DNA of 59,592 nucleotides from Solirubrobacter sp035555675. Lineage in GTDB: Bacteria; Actinomycetota; Thermoleophilia; Solirubrobacterales; Solirubrobacteraceae. Position 1 is the stretch's first letter; each line of letters opens with the position of its first letter. Below the pieces are notes generated by a model. That model worked only from the letters and a program-made list of their open reading frames with translations. It did not search any database and was not told where the DNA came from. Position numbers and translations under genes: made by a program. Shown here one piece after another: positions 1 to 8,204 of the stretch. The DNA is taken from contig DATMGH010000107.1 in assembly GCA_035555675.1 (NCBI GenBank), positions 1 to 59,592 on the forward strand, written 5' to 3'.

Positions 1-252
1 GCAGAGCTCGAGGCACTACACGCACCACGCTTCCTCAGCGAAGCACACTCACCAATAGAATATTCTTGAACAACGATCACGGTGTCCGCGAAACCCAGCC
101 CGCCTCAGACCGCATCGTCCGCTACCGGCCCATCGCGTGAGCCTTCGCTGGCCGGCCGATCGCGAGGCGTTCGCCCGGCCCCAGCGAAAACGCCTTTGAG
201 ATGGCGAGCTGCGGCCGATGTCGGGTTCCAGCGCACCATCCGGCACCCACAG

Positions 253-258
253 TACGGT
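253..258 (+). promoter_or_regulatory. -10-like box TACGGT
   Basis: TACGGT lies 6 nt before the GTG at 265, the spacing expected when transcription starts at the start codon. No -35 is evident. It is one of many such boxes in this window and favours 265 over the upstream in-frame GTG at 82. Confidence 0.4.
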
Positions 259-264
259 CGTACC

Positions 265-1047
265 GTGGCAGGTTCATTGCTTGGGGACGGTGTCCAAGGC
301 CCCTTCCCCGACGGCCACTCGGCGCTGGGTGACTGCATCAGAGTCCTCCGCCACGAGCGCTCGGTGACACTCGTCCAGCTCAGCCGACGGAGCAACGTGC
401 ACGAAACGGAGCTCTCACTCATCGAGCGCGGGCTGCGCAACCCGCGTATCAGCACCGTGGCCCAGATCGCCAGCGCCCTCGACGTGCCGCCCGGACTGCT
501 CGTAGACGCCGCCTATCCGCCAAAGCGGTCGAACGCCGAGGAGACCGTTCTTCGCACACCTGCGATCGTGGACGACGCTCGCCTCGCCGCAGGCCCGACG
601 CTGCCACGTCCGATCGAGGTTGCTTGTCACGGAATCTCGGCCGAGGTCATACGCCAACTCGCCGCCGCGCCGGAGCGCATGCGTGAGCTCCACTGGCGCG
701 ATTTCGAAGCGCTGGTCGCGGAGCTATTCCGGCGTGACGGGTTTGCGGTACATCAGACACCGGCGGTCGGCGACGAGGGTGTCGACCTATTCGCCGCCCG
801 CAAGACGGGGCTCGGGACAACCTTGTACGTCGTGGAATGCAAGCAGCACAGCCAGCCGATCCCTCCGCGATTCGTCCGGGAACTCGCGTGGGTCATCGAC
901 CGCCACCGCGCCACCGGCGGAATGCTGGCGACGACGTCGACGTTCGCCCCCGGAGCCCAACGGGAGCAGCGCAAGCTGCGGTTTCGCATGGCACTGACCG
1001 ATTTCGCCGACCTGCGCCGCTGGTTGCTGGGCGATCGCATCCTCTAA
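265..1047 (+). CDS. XRE-type HTH / Mrr-like restriction endonuclease fusion
   Basis: The 260-aa product has an N-terminal XRE helix-turn-helix (about residues 20-80, with the ELSLIERG and NPRISTVAQIA signatures). Its C-terminal half (about 142-260) looks like the Mrr family of PD-(D/E)xK nucleases: LHWRDFEALVAELF, then D174 in GVDLF and E191-C-K193 in VVECK. Mrr-like enzymes cut foreign or modified DNA; an XRE domain suggests autoregulation or target recognition. The frame is open from a GTG at 82, but that stretch is not domain-like and a TACGGT box precedes the GTG at 265. The gene lies just outside the tRNA-Arg island repeat, so it may be core accessory DNA or the remnant of an older, tandem insertion. 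Confidence 0.75.
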   Translation: MAGSLLGDGVQGPFPDGHSALGDCIRVLRHERSVTLVQLSRRSNVHETELSLIERGLRNPRISTVAQIASALDVPPGLLVDAAYPPKRSNAEETVLRTPAIVDDARLAAGPTLPRPIEVACHGISAEVIRQLAAAPERMRELHWRDFEALVAELFRRDGFAVHQTPAVGDEGVDLFAARKTGLGTTLYVVECKQHSQPIPPRFVRELAWVIDRHRATGGMLATTSTFAPGAQREQRKLRFRMALTDFADLRRWLLGDRIL

Positions 1048-1167
1048 CTACATCGTGTGCGTACGCACCAACCGGCCGGCTAGAAGGCAACGCTAGAATC
1101 ATGGATGGTGCGTCCGTGACTCGAAAGCCACCTTCGGTAGCAATGAGGTGTTGGCAGGCAGAAAGCG

Positions 1168-1212
1168 GAGCGCTCCCGGTTGGATTCGAACCAACGACCT
1201 GCGGATTAGAAG
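1168..1212 (-). repeat. Distal attachment-site repeat (tRNA-Arg 3' fragment)
   Basis: These 45 bp match 8109-8153 with one mismatch (t at 1174, c at 8115); 1175-1212 is an exact 38-bp match. The segment equals the T arm, variable region and part of the anticodon stem of tRNA-Arg(TCT), without the 5' half. This is the footprint left at the far end of an element integrated into a tRNA gene. Confidence 0.92.
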
Positions 1213-1362
1213 AGCGCTGAAGGGCCGTCCTGTTAGGTCCCGATGCGGGCTGTTGGGCTCGCTGGGCGGGCACAAGCCCGTTGCATCCGACGAATCGGGA
1301 GTAGCTGGAGAGTAGGTCGCGTCGTCGTCGATCTCGCCGGAGCGCCTGCTTTGCTTCCGGCC

Positions 1363-1563
1363 GTGGCGAAGAAGTTTCGCGAGGTCAGGAAGGCGCTCCG
1401 CCAGGCCGGATGGTCGCTCGTCCGGACCAAGGGCGACCACGAACAGTGGCGTAGCCCCGAAGGCGACCGCGTCGTGACGGTCGCTGGCCAAGACAGCAAG
1501 GACGTCCCGGTCGGTACCCTGAAGTCGATCCGGCAGAGCACGGGACTCGAGGACCTCCGATGA
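1363..1563 (+). CDS. hicA: HicA-type toxin (mRNA interferase)
   Basis: The 66-aa product matches the HicA family: AKKFREVRKALRQAGW, then VRTKGDHEQWRSPEG with the catalytic-type histidine, then DVPVGTLKSIRQSTGL. HicA is a double-stranded-RNA-binding-fold toxin that cleaves mRNA and is neutralised by HicB. The frame is open from 1243, but HicA proteins begin right before the KKFREV motif, so the GTG at 1363 is chosen; no clear Shine-Dalgarno supports it. The stop overlaps the hicB start (ATGA at 1560), showing translational coupling. The pair sits at the distal end of the tRNA-Arg island and may stabilise it. Confidence 0.85.
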   Translation: MAKKFREVRKALRQAGWSLVRTKGDHEQWRSPEGDRVVTVAGQDSKDVPVGTLKSIRQSTGLEDLR

Positions 1564-1769
1564 CCGAATATCTCGTCATCTACGAACAGGGAGACACAAG
1601 CTGGGGCGCCTACTCCCCCGACCTCCCCGGCGTGGCAGTCGTCGGCGATAGCCGCGAAGAGGTCGAGCAACTCGTCCGCGAAGCGATCCCGTTTCACCTC
1701 GATGGCCTCCGCGAAGCTGGCCTCCCGGTTCCAGAGCCCCGCAACGCCGCTGGCGTCGTGGCCGCGTAG
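1560..1769 (+). CDS. hicB: HicB-type antitoxin
   Basis: The 69-aa product has the HicB N-terminal fold signature: YLVIYEQGDTSWGAYSPDLPG, GDSREEVEQLVREAI and FHLDGLREAGLPVPEP. This half of HicB is the partial RNase-H-like fold that binds HicA. Many HicB proteins carry an extra C-terminal DNA-binding domain; this one ends after the fold and is the short form, so it may not autoregulate by itself. It overlaps hicA by 4 nt. Confidence 0.88.
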   Translation: MTEYLVIYEQGDTSWGAYSPDLPGVAVVGDSREEVEQLVREAIPFHLDGLREAGLPVPEPRNAAGVVAA

Positions 1770-2116
1770 CGCGGACCCGCCGCGTCGGCGACGGCCGGCT
1801 ATCGACCGGGGCCAGGTTGTCGCGATTCACAGAAGCACTAGCTTCGATCAAATCGAAACAACCATCGGTGTATGAGAGGGGGCATCGTCGGTCGCGCCAG
1901 CTCCCGACCGCGGGATCACGTCGACCCGTCCAGCTCAGTGGCGTCGGTAACAGCCTCATTTGGGTGCCGTAGTCGGCATCGGCGTCAACGTCGACGCCCA
2001 TCACACCCGTCTTGATCGCATTGTGGCCGGCACCGATGACTCGCCTCAAGCGCAGCCGCGCCTGGCTGCATAAGACAGCCGTGCTCGAAGCCTTGAGCCT
2101 GAGCGGCCGGGGCCGT
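1770..2116. other. Intergenic, no gene seen
   Basis: These 347 bp lie between the convergent ends of hicB and the HEPN-like gene, inside the island. Open frames crossing it show no protein-like composition. I see no terminator with a T run, tRNA or repeat; it may be decayed sequence. Confidence 0.4.
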
Positions 2117-3361
2117 CTACGCCAGCATCTCGGCGTGTTCGAGGGCCGCCGCGTCTCCGGCCAGGCTCACGACGTGAGTGGCGTTGACGAGTGTGGCGGA
2201 GGGGTTGTCGAAGAGTTCCCTGGCGGCGAACAGCGCGTCGATTGGAAAGTCCGCGATTACAACTTGCCAACTCGTCGATGCGTCGACGAGCACACCGGTC
2301 CGCACATCGGAGCCGTCGCGTGGCAGCTCGATGACGCCGTCTGAACGCCGGCGGACGTAGAAGGTGCGGTCCAGGAATGCGACCTCGTCAACAGGAGCCG
2401 CGTCGGAGAACTCCCCGATCGCCGCGCCAAGATCCGCCATGCAACCGGGCCCCCACATCGGCTGCATCGGGAATTCGCCGGTCTGAAACCCGGGCACGAA
2501 CGCAAAACGCTGATGTCCGGGCGACTCGTTGTCGTAGACGATCAGATCTTCCTGGGCGGCGGCCACGTAAAGAGCGAACATCCAGTCGAGGCGATCCGTC
2601 TTCTCGAGTGCCCCAGCGAGTGACCCGAACGTCACGGCCCTGGTGCGATCTGGCGACAGTGCCGCTGCACGAGCCCACCGCGGGATAGGTTTCGGAAACA
2701 GCCTGCCTCCGGGAGTGTCATGGCCCCAGAGCCGGTTGATGATCTCTGCAACGTCGCGCAAGAAGCGGAACACGCTCGGCGGCATATTGACCGTGTGCCG
2801 CTCAGGGTGCGCGATGTAGTTGCGAGAGTCCTTGATCGAGTCGAGAACGACGACGTTGCGTTGCCCGATCAGCAGACCTCGGCGACGAGCCCACCCGAAC
2901 AGCGCCGGGTATCCCATAGGTGCCGGCTCGTCGGAGGTTTCGCGGAGGCAGATTCGGTCGCCACGAGGAGCTGCCTGCACGGCCTCGCGGTAATCCGCGA
3001 ATGACGAGACGGCGAGGAAGTCGTCAACCCCGCGTCGTTTGATCGGGATTCTTCCCTCGTAGAAGGAAATGAACCGGTGACGTAGCGCACCTTCCAACGC
3101 GACGTGCGCGAGCGAGTAGGCGGCGGTGAAGAGGTCGTAGTTGAGAAGGCCGTGCATGAAGACGCTTCGCACTCGGTCGAACTCCAACCGGATGTCTTCC
3201 GGCACGGCTTCGACCAAAGCAGCATGATCCAGAAGCCCGGCGAGGTAGGCCGCGGAGTCTTCCGGCCGAAGCCGTCCACCGAGCCCCCAAGCACTGAAGT
3301 GCAGTGTCGCTTCGTCCACCTCCTGCAGTTCGCGCAGGATCTGCCCGCCCTCGACGTTCAT
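2117..3361 (-). CDS. Unrecognised island protein with HEPN-like Rx4H motif
   Basis: I do not recognise the 414-aa family. Residues about 65-105 form a helix-rich stretch (FTAAYSLAHVALEGALRHRF) and residues 172-190 contain DSIKDSRNYIAHPERH. R180-N-Y-I-A-H185 fits the Rx4-6H catalytic motif of HEPN ribonucleases, including the polar residue after R. HEPN proteins are metal-independent RNases common in toxin-antitoxin and abortive-infection systems. The C-terminal half (about 230-414) is a mixed alpha/beta region without a motif I can name. There are no membrane segments. The ATG at 3361 lies 8 nt after a TATCGT box. It is divergent from the 814-aa nuclease-like gene; joint function is inference. 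Confidence 0.6.
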   Translation of the reverse strand: MNVEGGQILRELQEVDEATLHFSAWGLGGRLRPEDSAAYLAGLLDHAALVEAVPEDIRLEFDRVRSVFMHGLLNYDLFTAAYSLAHVALEGALRHRFISFYEGRIPIKRRGVDDFLAVSSFADYREAVQAAPRGDRICLRETSDEPAPMGYPALFGWARRRGLLIGQRNVVVLDSIKDSRNYIAHPERHTVNMPPSVFRFLRDVAEIINRLWGHDTPGGRLFPKPIPRWARAAALSPDRTRAVTFGSLAGALEKTDRLDWMFALYVAAAQEDLIVYDNESPGHQRFAFVPGFQTGEFPMQPMWGPGCMADLGAAIGEFSDAAPVDEVAFLDRTFYVRRRSDGVIELPRDGSDVRTGVLVDASTSWQVVIADFPIDALFAARELFDNPSATLVNATHVVSLAGDAAALEHAEMLA

Positions 3362-3369
3362 GAGTGCCG

Positions 3370-3375
3370 ACGATA
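3370..3375 (-). promoter_or_regulatory. -10-like box TATCGT for the HEPN-like gene
   Basis: TATCGT on the minus strand lies 8 nt before the ATG at 3361 with no Shine-Dalgarno, consistent with a leaderless transcript. Confidence 0.45.
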
Positions 3376-3710
3376 CCTGCGGTGCGCGAGCGCTCGGACT
3401 CTATGCGGGTTCGAGCCCGGGCCTTTCACCAGCGGACATACAGCGCTCGTACATCAGCTTGGTCATCGGGACCGGGGCCGTCGACTCGGCAGTCGACGTG
3501 GAGATCCCCGAGTCACCCAGGAACCGATTGACAAGGGGCACGCGGCGCAGCCTGAGCGACAAACTTCTCCTCGGCGGCGGTCCGGGGAGGGGCGCGGTTC
3601 GAGCGAGGCCAGACGTGCGATGGGGACCGGGGCCGGATGCGCCAGGGAGAGACTCGCGAGTGGACGATCCGGGTTCGACTCCAGTTCGAGCGTGTCGGCA
3701 CAATAGATGC
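3376..3710. other. Divergent intergenic region
   Basis: About 335 bp separate the HEPN-like and nuclease-like genes and should hold both promoters. CACAAT at 3699-3704 lies 6 nt before the GTG at 3711 and may be the plus-strand -10 box. The frame of the plus gene stays open through here, but the peptide has no domain character. I see no convincing operator. Confidence 0.35.
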
Positions 3711-6155
3711 GTGAGCAAGCGGGGCGACAAGCGACGGAAGCGCGCGCGTCAGCGGCCGATACGGATCGACGTCGAGGGATTCCAATACGGACCGCTCACC
3801 GTCGAGCGACACGGGCGACACCTGTTCTCGCATCTCGACGCCGAGCACCCCGATTACCCGGCATTCAAGGACTTGGTCGAAGCGGAGCGTGCAGCGGTCC
3901 CGGGGCGAATCCAGCAATTGCGCGAAGAGGTCAGGGCACTGTGTGCACCGTACGACGCGTTCGATGTGCTCGCGGGCTTGTGGATGGTGAATATCGCCAG
4001 GGATCCCGAGACTTTCCGGGAATCTACCGACAAGGGTCTCATCGCCGCGGTTGAACTCGCTGCCGCCATCTTGATTGAACGCGACGGCCGGGTCCCAACG
4101 CGTGCCGCTGAGGCTCCGGATCTGGCGGTTGCGACCGAAGTGAACGAGCGCCTAGTCCAGTTGCTCCAGTTGCAGGGCGCGCAGTTCATGATCGAGGCGA
4201 TGGACGACACGGACGACGACCTCGCAGAGATCCGCGCCGAGGCGAGAGCCCATCGGCTGATGGTCCGCGGCCCGTCGTACCCGTGGCAGGAACGCAACAC
4301 TCTGATCGACCTGTTCTCGGGTGACGGCGGGGCAGACATCGTCGAACGCGCGGTTGGATTCTCCATCGAGAACGCCCTCGCCTTGGCGGATGCTGCGGAG
4401 ACTCTCGGGTTGACCCACTACGCAGAGCGGGCAGCACAAGCGCGAGGGTTCGCGGACGAGTTCAAGGCCCAATACGAGCAGGCGCGCGAGGGCAACCCCG
4501 TCGCCGATAGGTGGGTCGAGTCGGTGTCGAGACTCGACGTCGCCGGCCACCGGCAGAGCATCAGGGCGATCGACGGCGTTAGCCTGAAATGGCTGCATGC
4601 CTCTATGGGCGACACGATGCAATTCACGGTGTCGGAACTCGCGCAGGCGAGCGAGGTCTCGCTGGAGGTGGCCGGAGCGTTCCTCGATCGGCTCTCGTTG
4701 GATTTCGGGCAGTTCGCTGATCGCGACTGGCCTCCGGATATCGAGGATGTCCGCGAGCGACCGTTCGTGCACGACGGACGAGGGCACTATTTCTGCGTCT
4801 CGCCGGCGAGCCTGCTGTGGACCCTGCGTCCGACGCTCGAGCGCGCTATCAAGGAACTCCCCGGAGACGCGTTCAAGCGCTGGGATCGTCACCGTGCGCG
4901 GGTCGTCGAGGACCGCGCCGTGAAGGCCCTGAGCACGGCGCTGGGGGCGGACTGGTGCCACACGGGCTTGTATTACGAAACGGTCGAGGTCGGAAAGCGC
5001 AAACGGCCCGAGCTTGATGGGATCTTGCGGGTGGATACGTGCGCCGTCTTGGTCGAGGCGAAGGCGTCGAGTATGCGGCCATCCGCTCGTAGAGGCGCGC
5101 CGGCTGCCTTGCGCTCCTGGATCAAGAATGAACTCAGCAAGGCCTCCGACCAGGCTCGTCGCACACGTAACACGATCCTCGGCGACGTGCCAGCAAACGT
5201 TACCGACGGGCACAACAAGCCCGTGGCTCTTGACGTGAATGGGGTCAGCCGAACCTACGAGATCCTCGTCGTCCTCGAAGACCTGCCGGGCATTGCGCCG
5301 TTGACCTGGCAGATGGGGGATCTAGGCCTGCTGCCGGCAGAACCGACACCGCTGGTGCTTCACCTGCATGACCTCGAGCTGATCTGCGAGATGGCCGAAC
5401 GGCCCGCTCAGCTCATCCACTACTTCGAGCGCCGCCGACGCCTGGACCGGCAGCGCCGTGCATGGGCTCATGACGAACTCGACTACTTCATGAACTACCT
5501 CGGGCAGGACGGCTTGTTCTGGCCAGACATTCCGACCGACGAAGCCAAGATCTCTCCCATCCGCTTGTTGTCGTTTACGGACGAGCTCGACACGTACTTC
5601 GCGCACAAGGAAGGCCAGCGACGGCGCCGCGCAAAGCGTCCGCGGCAACGTCTACACCGAGATGTCCGAGCGCTGCTCGACCACTTCGACGATGTTGACG
5701 AGCCGGGCTGGCTCGAAGCCCAGATTGTGCTGCTCGAGCTCGACGAGCCATCCGCCGCGAGGATCGCCAGCAGCCTCCGACGTCTCAAGACGCTGGCGGA
5801 ACGCGATGGCGTCGTCCGCGATGCGAGCTTCATGTTCCCCGACGGCGACTTCGGCGTCACCGTGATGGCCGTGCCCACTTCGCTCAGCGGCGAGTTGTCT
5901 CGGCGACTCGTCGCATACTGCACGTTGAAGAAGCACCAGATGCGTTACGCGCGGTGGTACGGCTACGGGTGCCATGCGGTCGCAAAGGGCTTGGTCCAGA
6001 CTACGGCGATCCTGGATCGCCCATGGACGCCAGACGAGAACCTAGACGGTCTCGTCGAGTCGCTTCCGAGCGCAAGAGCAGAAGGCGGCAACTTCGATGG
6101 AACACACCAACGCGCCGAAATCATGCGCCGACGACGCCGCGACGCGGCGCGCTAG
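3711..6155 (+). CDS. Large island protein with PD-(D/E)xK nuclease-like core
   Basis: The 814-aa product is not one I can name. A nuclease-like core appears at about residues 400-480: KRPELDGILRV, then VLVEAKAS, giving D436-x12-E449-A-K451, the D...ExK arrangement of PD-(D/E)xK enzymes and NERD-like domains. The first 20 residues are very basic (KRGDKRRKRARQR). The rest is soluble and largely helical; the C-terminus has Arg-rich stretches (about 640-650 and at the very end). The frame is open from 3360, but GTG 3711 begins the protein-like sequence. Neighbours are a divergent HEPN-like gene and a DUF4365 nuclease-fold remnant, so a role in defence against foreign nucleic acid is plausible but unproven. 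Confidence 0.6.
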   Translation: MSKRGDKRRKRARQRPIRIDVEGFQYGPLTVERHGRHLFSHLDAEHPDYPAFKDLVEAERAAVPGRIQQLREEVRALCAPYDAFDVLAGLWMVNIARDPETFRESTDKGLIAAVELAAAILIERDGRVPTRAAEAPDLAVATEVNERLVQLLQLQGAQFMIEAMDDTDDDLAEIRAEARAHRLMVRGPSYPWQERNTLIDLFSGDGGADIVERAVGFSIENALALADAAETLGLTHYAERAAQARGFADEFKAQYEQAREGNPVADRWVESVSRLDVAGHRQSIRAIDGVSLKWLHASMGDTMQFTVSELAQASEVSLEVAGAFLDRLSLDFGQFADRDWPPDIEDVRERPFVHDGRGHYFCVSPASLLWTLRPTLERAIKELPGDAFKRWDRHRARVVEDRAVKALSTALGADWCHTGLYYETVEVGKRKRPELDGILRVDTCAVLVEAKASSMRPSARRGAPAALRSWIKNELSKASDQARRTRNTILGDVPANVTDGHNKPVALDVNGVSRTYEILVVLEDLPGIAPLTWQMGDLGLLPAEPTPLVLHLHDLELICEMAERPAQLIHYFERRRRLDRQRRAWAHDELDYFMNYLGQDGLFWPDIPTDEAKISPIRLLSFTDELDTYFAHKEGQRRRRAKRPRQRLHRDVRALLDHFDDVDEPGWLEAQIVLLELDEPSAARIASSLRRLKTLAERDGVVRDASFMFPDGDFGVTVMAVPTSLSGELSRRLVAYCTLKKHQMRYARWYGYGCHAVAKGLVQTTAILDRPWTPDENLDGLVESLPSARAEGGNFDGTHQRAEIMRRRRRDAAR

Positions 6156-6347
6156 TCCATCGATGGCGGAGGCGGCCGTGTTGACTCAATGGTTCTGCCA
6201 GCGGTCACGTCCCTGCGATGGCGGCTCCGCAGCCCTTGTCCCGGTCCAGGCAATCGTCGCGCCTGGTCTGCATACGTCGTGATTGTTCCTCAGGAGGCCG
6301 GACAATTGGATCGCACACCCGGTTCGTAGCTACGCCAAAATTCAGGG

Positions 6348-6672
6348 ATGTCCAACGATCAGACCGAGCGCATCGGGCGTCGAAGCCATCCGCGCCAAAT
6401 TCGCGCGGCTCGGATGGTTCGTCCGTGAGCCCGTTCGGCCAGGCTATGGCGTCGATCTCTTCGTCGAAACGGCTACAGACGCACCGACCGGGCGGTTGCT
6501 CGCGCTCCAGGTGAAGTCGGGCGCTAGCTATATCGGCGAAGGCGAAGGAGACATCACATTCCGCACCGACCAGAAGCACATCGACTACTGGAAGAGGCAT
6601 TCGCTCCCCGTAATCGTCCTGCTCTACGACCCCACGTCGGCGTCTTCGGCCTTGGTCTGGTGGTGGACGTAG
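6348..6672 (+). pseudogene. DUF4365 (PD-(D/E)xK-like) gene remnant, frameshifted and truncated
   Basis: DUF4365 proteins usually start with a TERIG motif followed directly by a VxAI helix. Here ATG 6348 encodes MSNDQTERIG, but the continuation VEAIRAKFARLGWFVREP is in another frame, starting at 6379. One extra base near 6375-6378 breaks the gene. The second frame carries family landmarks YGVDLFVE, LLALQVKSG and HIDYWKRHSLPVIVLLYDP, including D...QxK of the nuclease fold. It stops at 6672, inside the opposing integrase 3' end, so the usual C-terminal half is missing. From 6156 to 6347 I see no other gene. Confidence 0.75.
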
Positions 6673-7990
6673 CGCATGGTCGTCTTCAGGTCGACGTGGC
6701 CGGCGTACTCCTTGACCTTGGTCACGTTCCAGGCGTTGACGGCCCAAGTGCAGAACGAGTGCCGGAGGTCGTGGACGCGGATCGGTTCCTGGTCGTTCCC
6801 GTGCTGGTCAATGGTCTCGCGCTTGTGGCTGAGGGCGGCTCGGTCGAGTGCCGCGTAGAAGACGGCTCGCGCCCGCTTGTCGATCATGCGGCCGCCGAGC
6901 GGCGTGGCGAACACGTAGTCGTTCTCGCCCGTAAAGCTCTCGCGCGTGCTCAGGGCTGCGAGGCGCTGCGCGAGCGGTGCGACCATCGGGACGGAGCGGG
7001 CTCGCTTGCCCTTGGGCGTCGAACGGGCGCCGTCGGTGTAGCCGGACTCGACGCGGATCATGGAGCGGGCGAAGTCGACATTGCGCCAGGGCAGGTCGCG
7101 CAGCTCGCCCATGCGAAGGCCCGCGTAGAAGGCGGTCGAGAGCATGGCCGCGAAGGTCTGCCGCTCGACGTTCGAGAGCTCGCGGAGCTGGTCTGACTCG
7201 TCGTCGACGAGGACGACTCGGTAGATGCTCTCGAACTCGACGGGCTCGAGGATGTTGAAGGTGCCGGCGTCGTCGAGCGTGACGCGCTCGGCGTCCTCGC
7301 TGGGGTTCGTCTGGATCAGCTTGCGTCGCTTCGCGAGCTTGAAGACGCCATGCAGGAGCACGAGGATCTTCTGCACGGTTCTTGGTGACAAATGCGTGTC
7401 GAGAAGCTCGCGCCGGAGGTCGTCGACATCGTCAGTGCCGAAGGTGTCACGGCGCTCTTCGCGCAGCTCGACGTACTGGCGGCCTTCTCGCATCACGACG
7501 ACCTCGTGTCGTTCGGTCGCCTGGAGTGGCGTCTCAGCTCCGAAATGCGGGAGCAGGTACGCGCGGGCGGCGTTGCGCGCGTCGCGGATCGTCGAGTGCT
7601 TGCGTCGCTTCTCGACCCGCAGGTACGTCAGCCACGCCTCGATCGCGTCGCCGAACGTCGGCGTCGCCGGCCGTTCAGTCGGGACGGTCTCGAGTCGCGG
7701 CTTCAGCGGCGCCTCCCGCGCGGCGGAGAGCAACTTCTCGAGCGCATCCGCGGCGAGCTTCGGCGTGAACGCTCCCGCCGGGCACGGACCGTCCGCCGCC
7801 CGCCAGACGATCGCTCCGCGCGGGGTCGTCGGCCGCTGTCCTTCACGTGCGCCAGTCCAAGCGTCCGAGTGCGCTTGACGCCGTCCCGATCGGTCCAGTG
7901 GGCGAAGTACTTCCGCCGTCCCGGCTCGCCGCGGACCTGGAGATGGCCCGTGACTCTGCTCTCCCCTGCCGCCGGCATCTCGCTGCTCAC
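6624..7990 (-). pseudogene. Tyrosine integrase of the tRNA-Arg island, frameshifted
   Basis: The catalytic domain is intact, with the expected residues: R in AGLRMGEL, HxxR in VHDLRHSF, and Tyr in TTMRYVHH after AGHVD. The N-terminus does not join in frame. GTG 7990, preceded by a GGGAGG ribosome site, encodes an arm-type DNA-binding start (GHLQVRGEPGRRKYFAHW, LGLAHVKDSGRR). The continuation TPRGAIVWRAADGP is one frame over, from about 7835 downward. A single missing base, possibly in the CCCC run there, explains it. Rejoined length is about 455 aa, normal for island integrases. It reads away from tRNA-Arg and presumably catalysed insertion. A sequencing error cannot be excluded. Confidence 0.8.
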
Positions 7991-8108
7991 CGTGCCTCCC
8001 GCCGCTCAAGGTGATCTAACGACCGCCAGAGAGTAAGGCGCGAGAGTAGGCCGAGCCAGCGAATCTCAGCCGACCGGACGGAATTGGCTCCACGCCCCCG
8101 CCTACGAT

Positions 8109-8153
8109 GAGCGCCCCCGGTTGGATTCGAACCAACGACCTGCGGATTAGAAG
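8109..8153 (-). repeat. tRNA-proximal attachment-site repeat
   Basis: This is the partner of 1168-1212, with one mismatch in 45 bp. It covers the 3' half of the intact tRNA-Arg(TCT), as expected when an incoming element restores the tRNA it integrates into. Confidence 0.92.
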
Positions 8154-8185
8154 TCCGCTGCTCTATCCAGCTGAGCTACAGGGGC
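8112..8185 (-). tRNA. tRNA-Arg (anticodon TCT)
   Basis: The 74-nt gene folds into a normal cloverleaf on the minus strand. The acceptor pairs GCCCCTG with CGGGGGC, the anticodon stem GCGGA/TCCGC encloses a loop with TCT, and the T arm is GTTGG-TTCGAAT-CCAAC. The discriminator is G and CCA is not encoded. It reads AGA codons. Its 3' half is the integration site of the neighbouring island. Confidence 0.97.
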
Positions 8186-8204
8186 CGACGCGGCGCAGCT
8201 TAGT

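Larger units (their letters stand above)
1168..8153. mobile_element. tRNA-Arg(TCT)-integrated genomic island, about 6.9 kb
   Basis: Direct repeats of 45 bp bound the segment. The right repeat lies inside the intact tRNA-Arg gene and a tyrosine integrase gene reads away from it, the classical layout of a tRNA-integrated island. Cargo is hicA-hicB, a HEPN-like gene, a divergent nuclease-like gene and a DUF4365 remnant. The cargo is less GC-rich in third codon positions than the flanks, consistent with transfer. No replication, packaging or conjugation gene is visible. The integrase and DUF4365 genes are both frameshifted, so the element may no longer move on its own. Confidence 0.85.

Noticed and set aside
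1168..1212. A second functional tRNA-Arg gene
   Set aside because: Only the 3' half is present; the 5' acceptor and D arm are missing.
3360..3710. N-terminal 117-codon extension of the nuclease-like gene
   Set aside because: The composition is not protein-like and it would run over the divergent promoter; GTG 3711 begins the conserved-looking basic N-terminus.
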